64,000 nt of DNA from assembly GCA_038237665.1 (NCBI GenBank), contig JBBRYK010000007.1:1-64000 (forward strand), written 5' to 3'. The DNA is from JBBRYK01 sp038237665. GTDB taxonomy: Bacteria > Actinomycetota > Thermoleophilia > Gaiellales > Gaiellaceae. The position numbers and the translations under genes are program-made. This document shows positions 56,550 through 64,000 of this stretch, in pieces (the stretch's first letter is position 1; the number at the start of each line of letters is the position of its first letter). The notes beneath the pieces were generated by a model, which was not told where the DNA came from, did not search any database, and was given only the letters and a program-made list of their open reading frames with translations.

Positions 56550-59333
56550 GTGCAGAACCGGCGTAACCACTTCATCCTCGTGCTGCTCATCCTCGCCGCC
56601 CTGGCCGGCGTGGCAGCGATCGGCGTGCCCGGCTCGCCGGTGCAGAAGAAGCTGACGAAGGGTCTCGACCTTCAGGGCGGGCTCGAGGTCGTGCTCAAGG
56701 CAGTGCCACCCAAGGGGCACAAGCTCACCGGCGAGGAGCTGAACCGCTCCGTGTCGATCATCCGCAACCGGATCGACAAGCTGGGCGTCTCGGAGCCGAT
56801 CGTCACGAAGCAGGGGTCGAACCAGATCTCGATCCAGCTCGCCGGTATCCACGATCCGAACCGCGCCGTCCAGATCATCGGCAAGACCGCGCAGCTCCAG
56901 CTCTTCGACCTCGAGGCCGACCTCACCGGCCCCTCGATCGACGCACAGGGCACTCCGGTGGCCTCGTCCCGGCTCTACGACCTGCTCTCGGGTCTCGGCA
57001 AGCAGGCGCGGAAGGGCAACCCGACCGCGTTCTATCTCTTCAACCAGAAGAAGCTCGTCCGCGCCGGTCCGAGCGACACGCGCGGCGCGCTGCTCAAGCC
57101 CCACGGCGGGAAGCTGCCGAAGGGCTGGAAGATCCTCGCGGTCCCGGAAGGGACGACGGTGATCAATTGTGGAGTCACCCAGGTCGTCTGTCCTGGCGTG
57201 CAAGAGGCCCCGCCGACACGCACCTACTACTACCTCTTCCGCTACAAGCCGAACGACAAGGTGCACCCGGTCCCGGAGATGACGGGCGCCGACCTGAAGC
57301 TCTCCGGAACGCGTCAGGACTTCGATCCGAATTCGGGCGAGGCGATCGTGCTGCTCTCGTTCACCGGTAAGGGCGGCTCAAAGTTCCACGCGATCACCCG
57401 CGACGAGGCCCAGCGCGGGCAGATCCGCGGGACCTTTCAGCACTTCGCGATCGTGCTCGACAACGAGATCCAGTCCTTCCCGTACATCGACTACAAGCAG
57501 AACCCGGACGGGATCGACCCGATCAACGGCGCGCAGATCACCGGCATCAAGTCCGCCGGAGAGGCCAAAGACCTTGCTCTCGTCCTCCAGACGGGCGCCC
57601 TCCCGGTCAAGTTCGTGATCGCCGAGCGCACCGACGTGTCGGCGACGCTCGGTAAGGACTCGCTCAAGCAGGCGCAGCGCGCGGCCATCGTCGGCCTGCT
57701 CGTAGTCGCGCTCTTCCTGCTCCTGCTCTACCGGTTCCTCGGCCTCGTCGCCGTGATCGGTCTCGCCATCTACGTCGCATTCCTCTACGCGGCGCTACTC
57801 ATCTTCGGCGTCACGTTAACGCTGCCCGGTTTTGCCGGGATGATCCTGACGATCGGCGTCGCGGCCGACGCGAACATCGTCGTCTTCGAACGAATCAAGG
57901 AAGAAGTGCGCGCGGGAAAGTCCGTGCGCGCGGCGATCTCGGCCGGCTACGCGAAGGGCTTCCGAACGATCCTCGACGCGAATGTGGTCACCTGCATCAC
58001 CGCGCTCGTGCTGTTCGCAGTCGCGACGGCGGGGGTGAAGGGCTTCGCGCTCATGCTCCTGATCGGAACGGTGCTCTCGCTGGTCACGGCCGTCGCCGCG
58101 ACACGCGCGATGCTCGGCCTGCTTGCGGGCTTCCGCTGGTTCGACAACCCGAGCTTCATGGGCGCGCAGGGCCAGCAGAGCGCGAAGTGGCTGCAGATCG
58201 ACTTCATGCGCCGTCGCTATCTCTGGTTCGCGATGTCCGGCGCCATCCTGGTGATCGGCGCGGTCGCCCTCGGGACGAGGGGTTTGAACTTCGGCATCGA
58301 CTTCAAGGGCGGGACGCAGGTCACCTTCAAGACGCCGCAGCCGGTCTCGCTGCAGGTCGTGCGCGACGAGGCATCGGCGATCGGACGCTCCGACGCGATC
58401 ATCCAGGGCAGGGGCAAGTCGGTCGGTGACAAGTACTCGAGCTTCCAGATGCGGATGAAGTCGCTCGGCCTCCTCGAGCAGAACCGGCTATCCGACGACC
58501 TGCAGACGAAATTCCGCGCCCGTTCGCTCGGGATCACCACGGTCTCGTCCAGCTTCGGCCGCCAGATTGCGCGCTCGGCGATCCTCGCCGTCATCGTCTC
58601 GCTGCTCCTGATCGTCCTCTACATCACGATCCGGTTCGACCTCAAGTACGCGCTGCCGGTGATCGTGGCGCTGATCCACGACATCGCGATCACGGTCGGG
58701 GTCTACGCGTTGACCGCGCGCGAGGTGACGACGTCGACGGTCGCCGCCGTCTTAACCGTCCTCGGGTACTCGATCTACGACACGATCATCATCTTCGACC
58801 GGATTCGCGAGAACACGCCGCTGATGCGGCGGGCGTCGTTCGCCACGATCGCCAACGTCTCGCTCTGGGAGACGATCAGACGGTCCCTGGCCACGAGCTT
58901 CATCACGCTGCTGCCCGTGACGGCGCTGCTCCTGTTCGGCGGCGCGACACTGAAGGACTTCGCGTTCGCGCTCCTGATCGGAATCGCCTCGGGCGCCTAC
59001 TCCTCGATCTTCATCGCCGCCCCGCTGCTGACGATCTGGAAGGAACGGGAACCGGAGTTCCACCGGCGGATCGGCGTCGAGGGCTTCGGCAAGGAGGGGC
59101 CCGAGGGGCCCGAGGACGACGGCAAGCCTGTCCGGCGCGGCCCGCGCCGGCCGTTCGGCGGTCCGGCGGTCGACACCGGGACGCTGGCGCTGGAGGAGGC
59201 GACGGAGGCGGCTGCCGCTCAGCCCACACCCTCTCTCGGCGACCTGTCACCCCAGCCGGCCGGGTCGGCCCAGTCGAAGCGCGAGCGACGCCGGCAACGC
59301 CGCAGCACGCGCCCGCATGGACGAGCCCGGTAG
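56550..59333 (+). CDS. secDF: Fused SecD-SecF protein-export membrane protein
   Basis: 927 aa, SecD (about 1-540) joined to SecF (about 545-840) in one chain. SecD: first helix, GLDLQGGLEVVLKAVPP, the P1 head domain, DNEIQSFPYI, then five helices with LTIGVAADANIVVFERIKEE. SecF: GLNFGIDFKGGTQVTF and SIYDTIIIFDRIRENT (conserved Asp and Arg of the proton path). The C-terminal tail of about 80 aa is charged and Pro-rich. It uses proton flow to pull exported proteins off SecYEG. Many bacteria have separate secD and secF; fusion is a known variant. Confidence 0.96.
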   Translation: MQNRRNHFILVLLILAALAGVAAIGVPGSPVQKKLTKGLDLQGGLEVVLKAVPPKGHKLTGEELNRSVSIIRNRIDKLGVSEPIVTKQGSNQISIQLAGIHDPNRAVQIIGKTAQLQLFDLEADLTGPSIDAQGTPVASSRLYDLLSGLGKQARKGNPTAFYLFNQKKLVRAGPSDTRGALLKPHGGKLPKGWKILAVPEGTTVINCGVTQVVCPGVQEAPPTRTYYYLFRYKPNDKVHPVPEMTGADLKLSGTRQDFDPNSGEAIVLLSFTGKGGSKFHAITRDEAQRGQIRGTFQHFAIVLDNEIQSFPYIDYKQNPDGIDPINGAQITGIKSAGEAKDLALVLQTGALPVKFVIAERTDVSATLGKDSLKQAQRAAIVGLLVVALFLLLLYRFLGLVAVIGLAIYVAFLYAALLIFGVTLTLPGFAGMILTIGVAADANIVVFERIKEEVRAGKSVRAAISAGYAKGFRTILDANVVTCITALVLFAVATAGVKGFALMLLIGTVLSLVTAVAATRAMLGLLAGFRWFDNPSFMGAQGQQSAKWLQIDFMRRRYLWFAMSGAILVIGAVALGTRGLNFGIDFKGGTQVTFKTPQPVSLQVVRDEASAIGRSDAIIQGRGKSVGDKYSSFQMRMKSLGLLEQNRLSDDLQTKFRARSLGITTVSSSFGRQIARSAILAVIVSLLLIVLYITIRFDLKYALPVIVALIHDIAITVGVYALTAREVTTSTVAAVLTVLGYSIYDTIIIFDRIRENTPLMRRASFATIANVSLWETIRRSLATSFITLLPVTALLLFGGATLKDFAFALLIGIASGAYSSIFIAAPLLTIWKEREPEFHRRIGVEGFGKEGPEGPEDDGKPVRRGPRRPFGGPAVDTGTLALEEATEAAAAQPTPSLGDLSPQPAGSAQSKRERRRQRRSTRPHGRAR

Positions 59334-59592
59334 TCAGTTCCGCGACGCGGCCGAGCGGCTCGCCTTCGCCGCCAGAGACGCGTTCGAGGAGCTCGCCCAC
59401 CGCTGGCGCGGCGATGCCAAGCGGGTGGGTGAACGCGGCGGAGCGACGCTCGAGAGCTTGCTCCGCGACCTCGGCCTCGTCTCGCGCCGCGAGTACGAGG
59501 AGCTCGAGCTCCGCGTCGCGCAACTGGAGCACCGGCTGCGCCTGCTCGAAGGCCCGCGCCCCGTGCCGCACGCGCCGCCGAGCAACAGCTAG
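59317..59592 (+). CDS. Small coiled-coil protein downstream of secDF
   Basis: 91 aa: an amphipathic helix (FRDAAERLAFAARDAFEELA) and a C-terminal coiled coil (LGLVSRREYEELELRVAQLEHRL). The second part resembles the UbiK/BMFP family pattern (LVSREEYE...LE.R...LE), whose members form trimers and bind lipids. Its ATG is 17 nt inside secDF. Its TAG is part of CTAG, shared with the convergent peptidase stop. Confidence 0.6.
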   Translation: MDEPGSQFRDAAERLAFAARDAFEELAHRWRGDAKRVGERGGATLESLLRDLGLVSRREYEELELRVAQLEHRLRLLEGPRPVPHAPPSNS

Positions 59593-60473
59593 CCCGAGCC
59601 GGCCTCGACTCGGTTGAGGAAGCCCCTTACGACCGCGAGGTAGGCGTCCGGATCCTCGATCGGCGCCATGTGGGCGACGCCGTCCAGGACGACGAGCTCG
59701 GCTCCGGCGACGCCGTTGGCGATGATTTCGGCCTGTCGTGGCGTCGCCTCGTCGAAGCGCCCGCAGGTGACGAGCGTCGGGACGTTGATCTCGCCCAGCC
59801 GCGACGTCACGTCCCAGTCCTCGAGCGTCCCGTTCGGGAAGACCTCGCTCGGCCCCCACATGTGCTCGTACACCTCGGCGCTCTTCAGCTCGAAGATCCG
59901 CTCCACGATCGGCGGCCACGGATCGAGCCGGCACAGATGCTTGCGGTAGAAGACCTTCGCCGCCTCCTCGTAGGCCGGATCGGCGGTGGTCCCGTCGCGC
60001 TCGTGCCGGTCGAGCAGCTCCTGCGTCTCGGCGGGCAGCTCGGCCCGTAGCCGCAGGCACTCCTCTCCCCAGGTCCGGCTGCTCGAGAGGGTCGAGGAGA
60101 GAACCAGGCTCGCGAGGCCGTCGGGCTGGGTCAGCGCGTACTCGAGCGCCAGCATGCCGCCCCAGGAGTAACCGAGCAGGTGCACCCGTTCGAGCCCGAG
60201 CGCACCCCGGACGGCATCGACCTCGTCGATGAACGTCTCGACGGTCATCAGCGCCCGATCGCCGTGCCACGTCGAGTTGCCGCCGCCGAGCTGGTCGTAG
60301 AGCACGACGGGCCGCTCGTTTGCGAGTGGCTCCAGCGCGCGCAGGCCCAGATGGGTACTTCCTGGGCCGCCGTGCAGGCAGAGGAGCGGCGTACCCTCCG
60401 CCTCGCCGACCACCCGGTACCAGGTCTCGTGGCCGCGGAACGGGAGGCGGCCCTCGAGGGCTCTCATCGACAT
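59589..60473 (-). CDS. Proline iminopeptidase-like alpha/beta hydrolase
   Basis: 294-aa S33-family enzyme. Features: the oxyanion motif LCLHGGPGST (about 31-40), DQLGGGNS, nucleophile elbow GYSWGGM (Ser about 102), and a late His in VAHMAPIEDP (about 268). Prolyl aminopeptidases remove N-terminal proline from peptides; members of this group also act as other hydrolases. Cytosolic, no signal peptide. Confidence 0.87.
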   Translation of the reverse strand: MSMRALEGRLPFRGHETWYRVVGEAEGTPLLCLHGGPGSTHLGLRALEPLANERPVVLYDQLGGGNSTWHGDRALMTVETFIDEVDAVRGALGLERVHLLGYSWGGMLALEYALTQPDGLASLVLSSTLSSSRTWGEECLRLRAELPAETQELLDRHERDGTTADPAYEEAAKVFYRKHLCRLDPWPPIVERIFELKSAEVYEHMWGPSEVFPNGTLEDWDVTSRLGEINVPTLVTCGRFDEATPRQAEIIANGVAGAELVVLDGVAHMAPIEDPDAYLAVVRGFLNRVEAGSG

Positions 60474-60486
60474 GTGACGAGCCTAC

Positions 60487-61724
60487 TCACGCCGGATCGA
60501 GCGGATGCTCGGAAGGCTCACCATCAAGAGCGACGCCGCGACCTGAAAGATCGCCGCACCGTAGAGGAGCCGAGACCGACCGGCGAGGTCCGCGAGCGGA
60601 CCTGCGAGGGCGAAGCCCAGCGGCAGGAAGGCAACGCTCGCGAGCCAGTCGTAGGACGTGACGCGCGAGAGCGCTGCCGCCGGCACCTGCTGCTGCATCG
60701 TGGTGACGAAGAAGGTGTTGAAGAGGTTCAGGCCAAAGCCCGCGGCGAGTGCTCCCGCGGCGATCGCCGCCGTCGGTGCCGCCGCGGCGAGCAAGGCCAG
60801 TGGGATCGCCAACGAGCCCACGACCGCGCAGCCGGCAACGAGCGGCCGCCGCGGCTTGAGCGCGAGCGCGGTTAGATCGCCGACGATCGCTCCGACACCG
60901 AAGCAGGCCGCGATCGCGGCCCAGGCGCCGGCCCCGCCGAGCTCGCGCTTCGCGACGACGGGGCCGAGCACGAGGAACGGCGCGATCACGATCATGTTCG
61001 AGAGCACGGCCCACGAGTCGATCACGAGCATCCACGTCTGCGACCGGAACTGGCGCCAGCCGTCCAGGAGGTCGGCCAGGAAGTTCGGCGCGTCGATTCT
61101 CTCCGCAGTCTGCGGCAGCCGAAGGTCGGCCAGGAAGAGCGCGCTGACGGCGAAACTGGCGGCGTCGCCGACGAAGGCCCAACCGGCGCCGATCGTGGCG
61201 ACGAGCACTCCGGCGACGGCGGGGCCGATCACGGAGGTGCCGCTCGCGGTGAGGCTCAGGAGCGCGTTCGCCTGCTGTAGCCGGGGAGGCTCGACGACGT
61301 GCGGGACGATGCCGGTCGACGCGGGGTTGAAGAACGCCGAGCCGGTTCCCTCGACGGCCTGGGTGACGATCAGCTGCCAGAGCTCGGCGTGCCCGGTCAC
61401 GAGCAGGATCCCGATGGTCGCCTGCGACGCCATCCGCAGAACGTCGGAGCTCAGCATGACGACGTTGCGAGGCAGCCGGTCGCCCCAGACACCACCGATC
61501 AGCGTCAGCGCCATCAGGGCGAGCCAGCGCGAACCGAGCACGAGTCCCAGCTCGGTGGCCGACCCGTGCAGATCGTCGAGCACCGCGAAGGCAAGGGCCA
61601 CCGGAACGATGCTCGAGCCGAGCATGGAGAACGCTCTTCCGAAGAAGATCCGACGGAACTGACGGTGCACCAGAGGCCCCAGCGACCGAGGAATCACGGG
61701 GACATCGTGCAACACTGAAGACAT
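60487..61724 (-). CDS. MFS transporter (MFS_3, exporter type)
   Basis: 413 aa with about 12 membrane helices. The N-terminus LVHRQFRRIFFGRAFSMLGSSIVPVALAFAV and LGLVLGSRWLALMALTLIGGVWGDRLPRNVVML (with the loop 2-3 D-R motif) match efflux MFS proteins of the enterobactin-exporter type. Substrate unknown. Its ATG (61724-61722) overlaps the ATG of the divergent ubiB gene (61723-61725) in the tetranucleotide CATG, so one of the starts may be a few codons downstream. Confidence 0.88.
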
Positions 61725-63396
61725 GGCAACCCCGGCTCCGCGGACGATCGGGCGGATCTCGGAGATCGCCCAGGCGGCGGTCCGGCATGGCTTCGGCTAC
61801 TTCTTCGCGACCCACAAGCTGACCGACCTCGTGCCGGGCCACGAGCAGGTTGCGGCGCTCGACGGCCAGCCGTCCGAGCGCGGCCGTCACCTGCGGGAGC
61901 TGCTCGACGACCTGGGGCCGACGTTCGTCAAGTTCGGACAGCTGCTCTCGATGCGGCCCGACATCCTGCCGCCGGACATCATCGCCGAGCTGCGGGCGCT
62001 TCAGGACGACGTGCGGCCGTTCCCCTACGCCGACGTCGAGCGTGTGATCGAGGAGGAGCTCGACCTGCCGCTTCGGCGGCTCTTCCTCGAGTTCGAGGAG
62101 CATCCGATCGCCGCCGCCTCGATCGGTCAGGTCCACCGCGCCGTCCTGCCCAACGGCCGCACGGTCGCCGTGAAGGTGCAGCGGCCCGAGGCCCGCCGGC
62201 AGATCGAGGCCGATCTTGCGCTCCTCTACCAGGCGGCGCGGATCGCCAAGCAGCGCATCCGGGCGCTCGACTTCATCGACGCGCGCGGCCTGGTCGACGA
62301 GTTCGCGCGCTCGATCCGTCAGGAGCTCGACTACCGGCACGAGGCCCGGAACGGGGAGACCTTCGCGCGGCACTTCGCCGGCGACCCGCACGTGCACGTC
62401 CCGAAGGTCTTCTGGAGCTACACGCGCGCGCGCGTGCTCACGCTCGAGTTCCTCGAGGGTGTTCAGGTCGCCGACATCGAAGGCGGGCCCCTCCACCTTT
62501 CGCTCGACGAGCGGCGGCGGCTCGCCTACCTGATCACCGAAACGTGGATGACGATGATCTTCCGCCACGGCTTCTTCCACGGCGATCCGCACCCCGCCAA
62601 CATCCTCGTTCTCGGGCATCCGGAGCGCATCGGCCTCGTCGACTTCGGGCTCGCCGGAAAGCTCTCCGACGAGGACATGTCGAAGCTGACCCGGCTCTTC
62701 ATCGACGCAGCGTCCGAGAACGTCGACGCCATTCCCCGCCGGCTCGCCGACCTCGGTGTCCGTTACCCGCGCGACCGCGAGGAGGAGTTCATTCGCGAGC
62801 TGCGCGAGCTCCACTACCGCTACTACGGCGCCACGCTGGCGGAGATCGACCCGCTGCAGGTGATCCGGGAGGCCTTCGCGCTCATCTACTCGCTGAACCT
62901 TCGGCTACCCACCCGCTTCGTGCTCCTCGACAAGGCGATCGCTACCCTCGCCTCGGTCGGTGTGGAGCTCTATCCCGACTTCAACGTCTTCGAGGTCGCC
63001 AGGCCGTACGCGCGCAGCCTGATGCTCGGCCGCTACACGCCGCGCCGAATACTCTCCCGTGCGACCCGGGAGACGCGGCGGCTGGCGCAGATCGCCGCCG
63101 ACGCACCCCAGGTGACGAGCGACATCCTCCACGACCTGCGCGAAGGCCAGCTCGAGGTCGGCTTCGTCCACAAGGGCCTCGACGAGTTCACCCAGAAGCT
63201 GACCGTCGCCTTCAACCGACTGGTGATGGCGATGGTCGTGGCCGGCGGTCTGATCGGCTCTAGCCTGATCGGGATCTTCGCCAAGAGCGGCCCGCACGTC
63301 CTCGGCGTGCACGTGATCTCGATCGTGGGCTTCGGGCTCGCCGGAGTACTCGGTGTGTGGCTGCTCTGGGGCGTCATCCGCTCCGGCCGGCTCTGA
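61723..63396 (+). CDS. UbiB/ABC1 (ADCK) family atypical kinase
   Basis: 557 aa with the family order: KFGQLLSMRPDILPPDII (KxGQ motif, about 68-85), A-rich loop AAASIGQVHRA (about 128-138), VAVKVQRPEARR, HGDPHPANILVLG (about 286-298) and VDFGLAGKLSDEDM (about 306-319), and two C-terminal membrane helices (about 500-520 and 530-550). These kinases support quinone or lipid metabolism. AACACT (61711-61716) ends 6 nt before the ATG, a partial match to the leaderless -10 pattern. Confidence 0.93.
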   Translation: MATPAPRTIGRISEIAQAAVRHGFGYFFATHKLTDLVPGHEQVAALDGQPSERGRHLRELLDDLGPTFVKFGQLLSMRPDILPPDIIAELRALQDDVRPFPYADVERVIEEELDLPLRRLFLEFEEHPIAAASIGQVHRAVLPNGRTVAVKVQRPEARRQIEADLALLYQAARIAKQRIRALDFIDARGLVDEFARSIRQELDYRHEARNGETFARHFAGDPHVHVPKVFWSYTRARVLTLEFLEGVQVADIEGGPLHLSLDERRRLAYLITETWMTMIFRHGFFHGDPHPANILVLGHPERIGLVDFGLAGKLSDEDMSKLTRLFIDAASENVDAIPRRLADLGVRYPRDREEEFIRELRELHYRYYGATLAEIDPLQVIREAFALIYSLNLRLPTRFVLLDKAIATLASVGVELYPDFNVFEVARPYARSLMLGRYTPRRILSRATRETRRLAQIAADAPQVTSDILHDLREGQLEVGFVHKGLDEFTQKLTVAFNRLVMAMVVAGGLIGSSLIGIFAKSGPHVLGVHVISIVGFGLAGVLGVWLLWGVIRSGRL

Positions 63397-63402
63397 GCGG
63401 CC

Positions 63403-64000
63403 ATGCGGCTGGCGCTGATCTCGGACATCCACGGCAACGACGTGGCGTTCGAGGCCGTTGCCGGGGAGCTGGAGCGGCTGGAGCTCGATGCGTGCGTCTG
63501 TCTCGGAGATGCCGTTCAGGGCGGCGCGCAGCCTGCCGAGGTGGTCTCGCGGCTGCGCGGCCTCGCCTGTCCCGTCGTCATGGGCAACGCCGACGACTTC
63601 CTGTTGGAGATCCCGGAGGAATCGCCGGAACCGATCAAGGAGCAGATGCTCGAGGTGCGCGAGTGGACGCTCTCGCAGCTGTCCCCGGAGGACGTCGCAT
63701 TCATCCGGGCGTTCCAGCCGGTCGTCGAGGTGATCGTCGAGCCCGGCACGCGGCTCCATGCGTTCCACGGCTCGCCGAGCTCCTTCGACGACGTGCTCTT
63801 ACCCTGGTCGGATCTCGAGGCCCTCGAGCCGTTCACGGGCGTGGACGCCGATCTGCTGGCCGGCGGCCACACGCACCTGCAGTGGAGCCGGCGGATCGGC
63901 GACACCCTGTACGTCAACCCGGGCAGCGTCGGGCTCGCGTACGACCGCTATCAGCCGGAGGAGGACTTCAAGCTGACGGCGGTCGCCGAATTCGCGATCG
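63403..64000 (+). CDS. Metallophosphoesterase (YfcE/MJ0936-like), cut by window end
   Basis: The first 199 residues are present. Metal-site motifs: ALISDIHGNDVAFEAV (Asp8, His10), CLGDAVQGG, VMGNADD (Asn in place of the GNHD form) and GGHTHLQWSR, then NPGSVG. This is the single-domain YfcE-like phosphodiesterase group. The gene starts 6 nt after ubiB and could be in its operon. No stop codon before position 64000. Confidence 0.88.
   Translation, partial: MRLALISDIHGNDVAFEAVAGELERLELDACVCLGDAVQGGAQPAEVVSRLRGLACPVVMGNADDFLLEIPEESPEPIKEQMLEVREWTLSQLSPEDVAFIRAFQPVVEVIVEPGTRLHAFHGSPSSFDDVLLPWSDLEALEPFTGVDADLLAGGHTHLQWSRRIGDTLYVNPGSVGLAYDRYQPEEDFKLTAVAEFAI

Noticed and set aside
60487..62814. A 775-aa minus-strand open frame opposite ubiB
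   Set aside because: Runs antisense through the well-supported UbiB kinase; its only meaningful frame neighbour is the MFS gene, which uses a different frame.

Overview
The window is about 64 kb of dense, high-GC chromosome (roughly two-thirds G+C by eye). It looks like a deep-branching actinobacterium, most likely class Thermoleophilia (Gaiellales or Solirubrobacterales). The reasons are the actinobacterial housekeeping genes (yebC-ruvCAB, recJ, bifunctional rel, fused PafBC, DPPR-synthase-type UbiA), a secreted collagen-like protein of a type common in that group, paralogous small CECG proteins, and many genes whose -10 box lies 5-9 nt before the start codon, which points to leaderless transcription. 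This placement is inference; there is no rRNA gene in the window. I see no tRNA, CRISPR array, prophage or intact insertion sequence.

Layout. 0.1-1.7 kb: pdxT, yebC and a small conserved gene. 1.7-4.4 kb: a frameshifted MmeI-like restriction-modification gene, then a collagen-like secreted protein. 5.1-13.6 kb: recombination and stringent-response block (ruvC-ruvA-ruvB, recJ, rel) with small hypothetical genes and a three-copy repeat upstream of rel. 13.7-15.8 kb: phosphohexomutase, thioesterase and GAF-like operon. 15.9-18.5 kb: an ECF sigma factor with membrane partners. 18.6-21.6 kb: a cyclase/AAA/TPR signalling protein. 21.7-27.1 kb: endonuclease IV-like TIM-barrel protein, cytochrome c maturation (ccmE with a CXXXY motif, ccmF, a CcmI-like protein) and a murein hydrolase activator. 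27-29.4 kb: Nramp transporter with a DtxR/MntR-like operator, hpt and a small nuclease-like gene.

29.4-33.3 kb is the most striking part: four genes joined by 4-nt start/stop overlaps encode a metallophosphoesterase, a cyclic 2,3-diphosphoglycerate synthetase, a 2-phosphoglycerate kinase and a class II fructose-1,6-bisphosphatase. The two middle enzymes form the complete cyclic-2,3-diphosphoglycerate pathway known from thermophilic methanogens, here in a bacterial gluconeogenic operon.

33.3-44.4 kb: NERD and DUF59 proteins, secreted proteins, quinone oxidoreductase, queG, a sensor kinase, PafBC, and zinc-ribbon and SPOR-like membrane proteins. 44.5-47.4 kb: thiolase, an EVE-like gene, twin 18-bp palindromes and a decayed locus holding an internally deleted Na+(K+)/H+ antiporter. 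47.4-53.9 kb: glycoside-hydrolase-like protein, two-component system, DPPR synthase-like prenyltransferase and a membrane glycosyltransferase. 54-59.6 kb: queA-tgt-yajC-secDF. 59.6-64 kb: peptidase, MFS exporter, UbiB kinase and a phosphoesterase cut by the window end.

Two copies of a roughly 100-bp intergenic element (21.57 and 53.87 kb) fold into the same pair of hairpins with compensatory changes, and are the clearest undescribed non-coding structure here.
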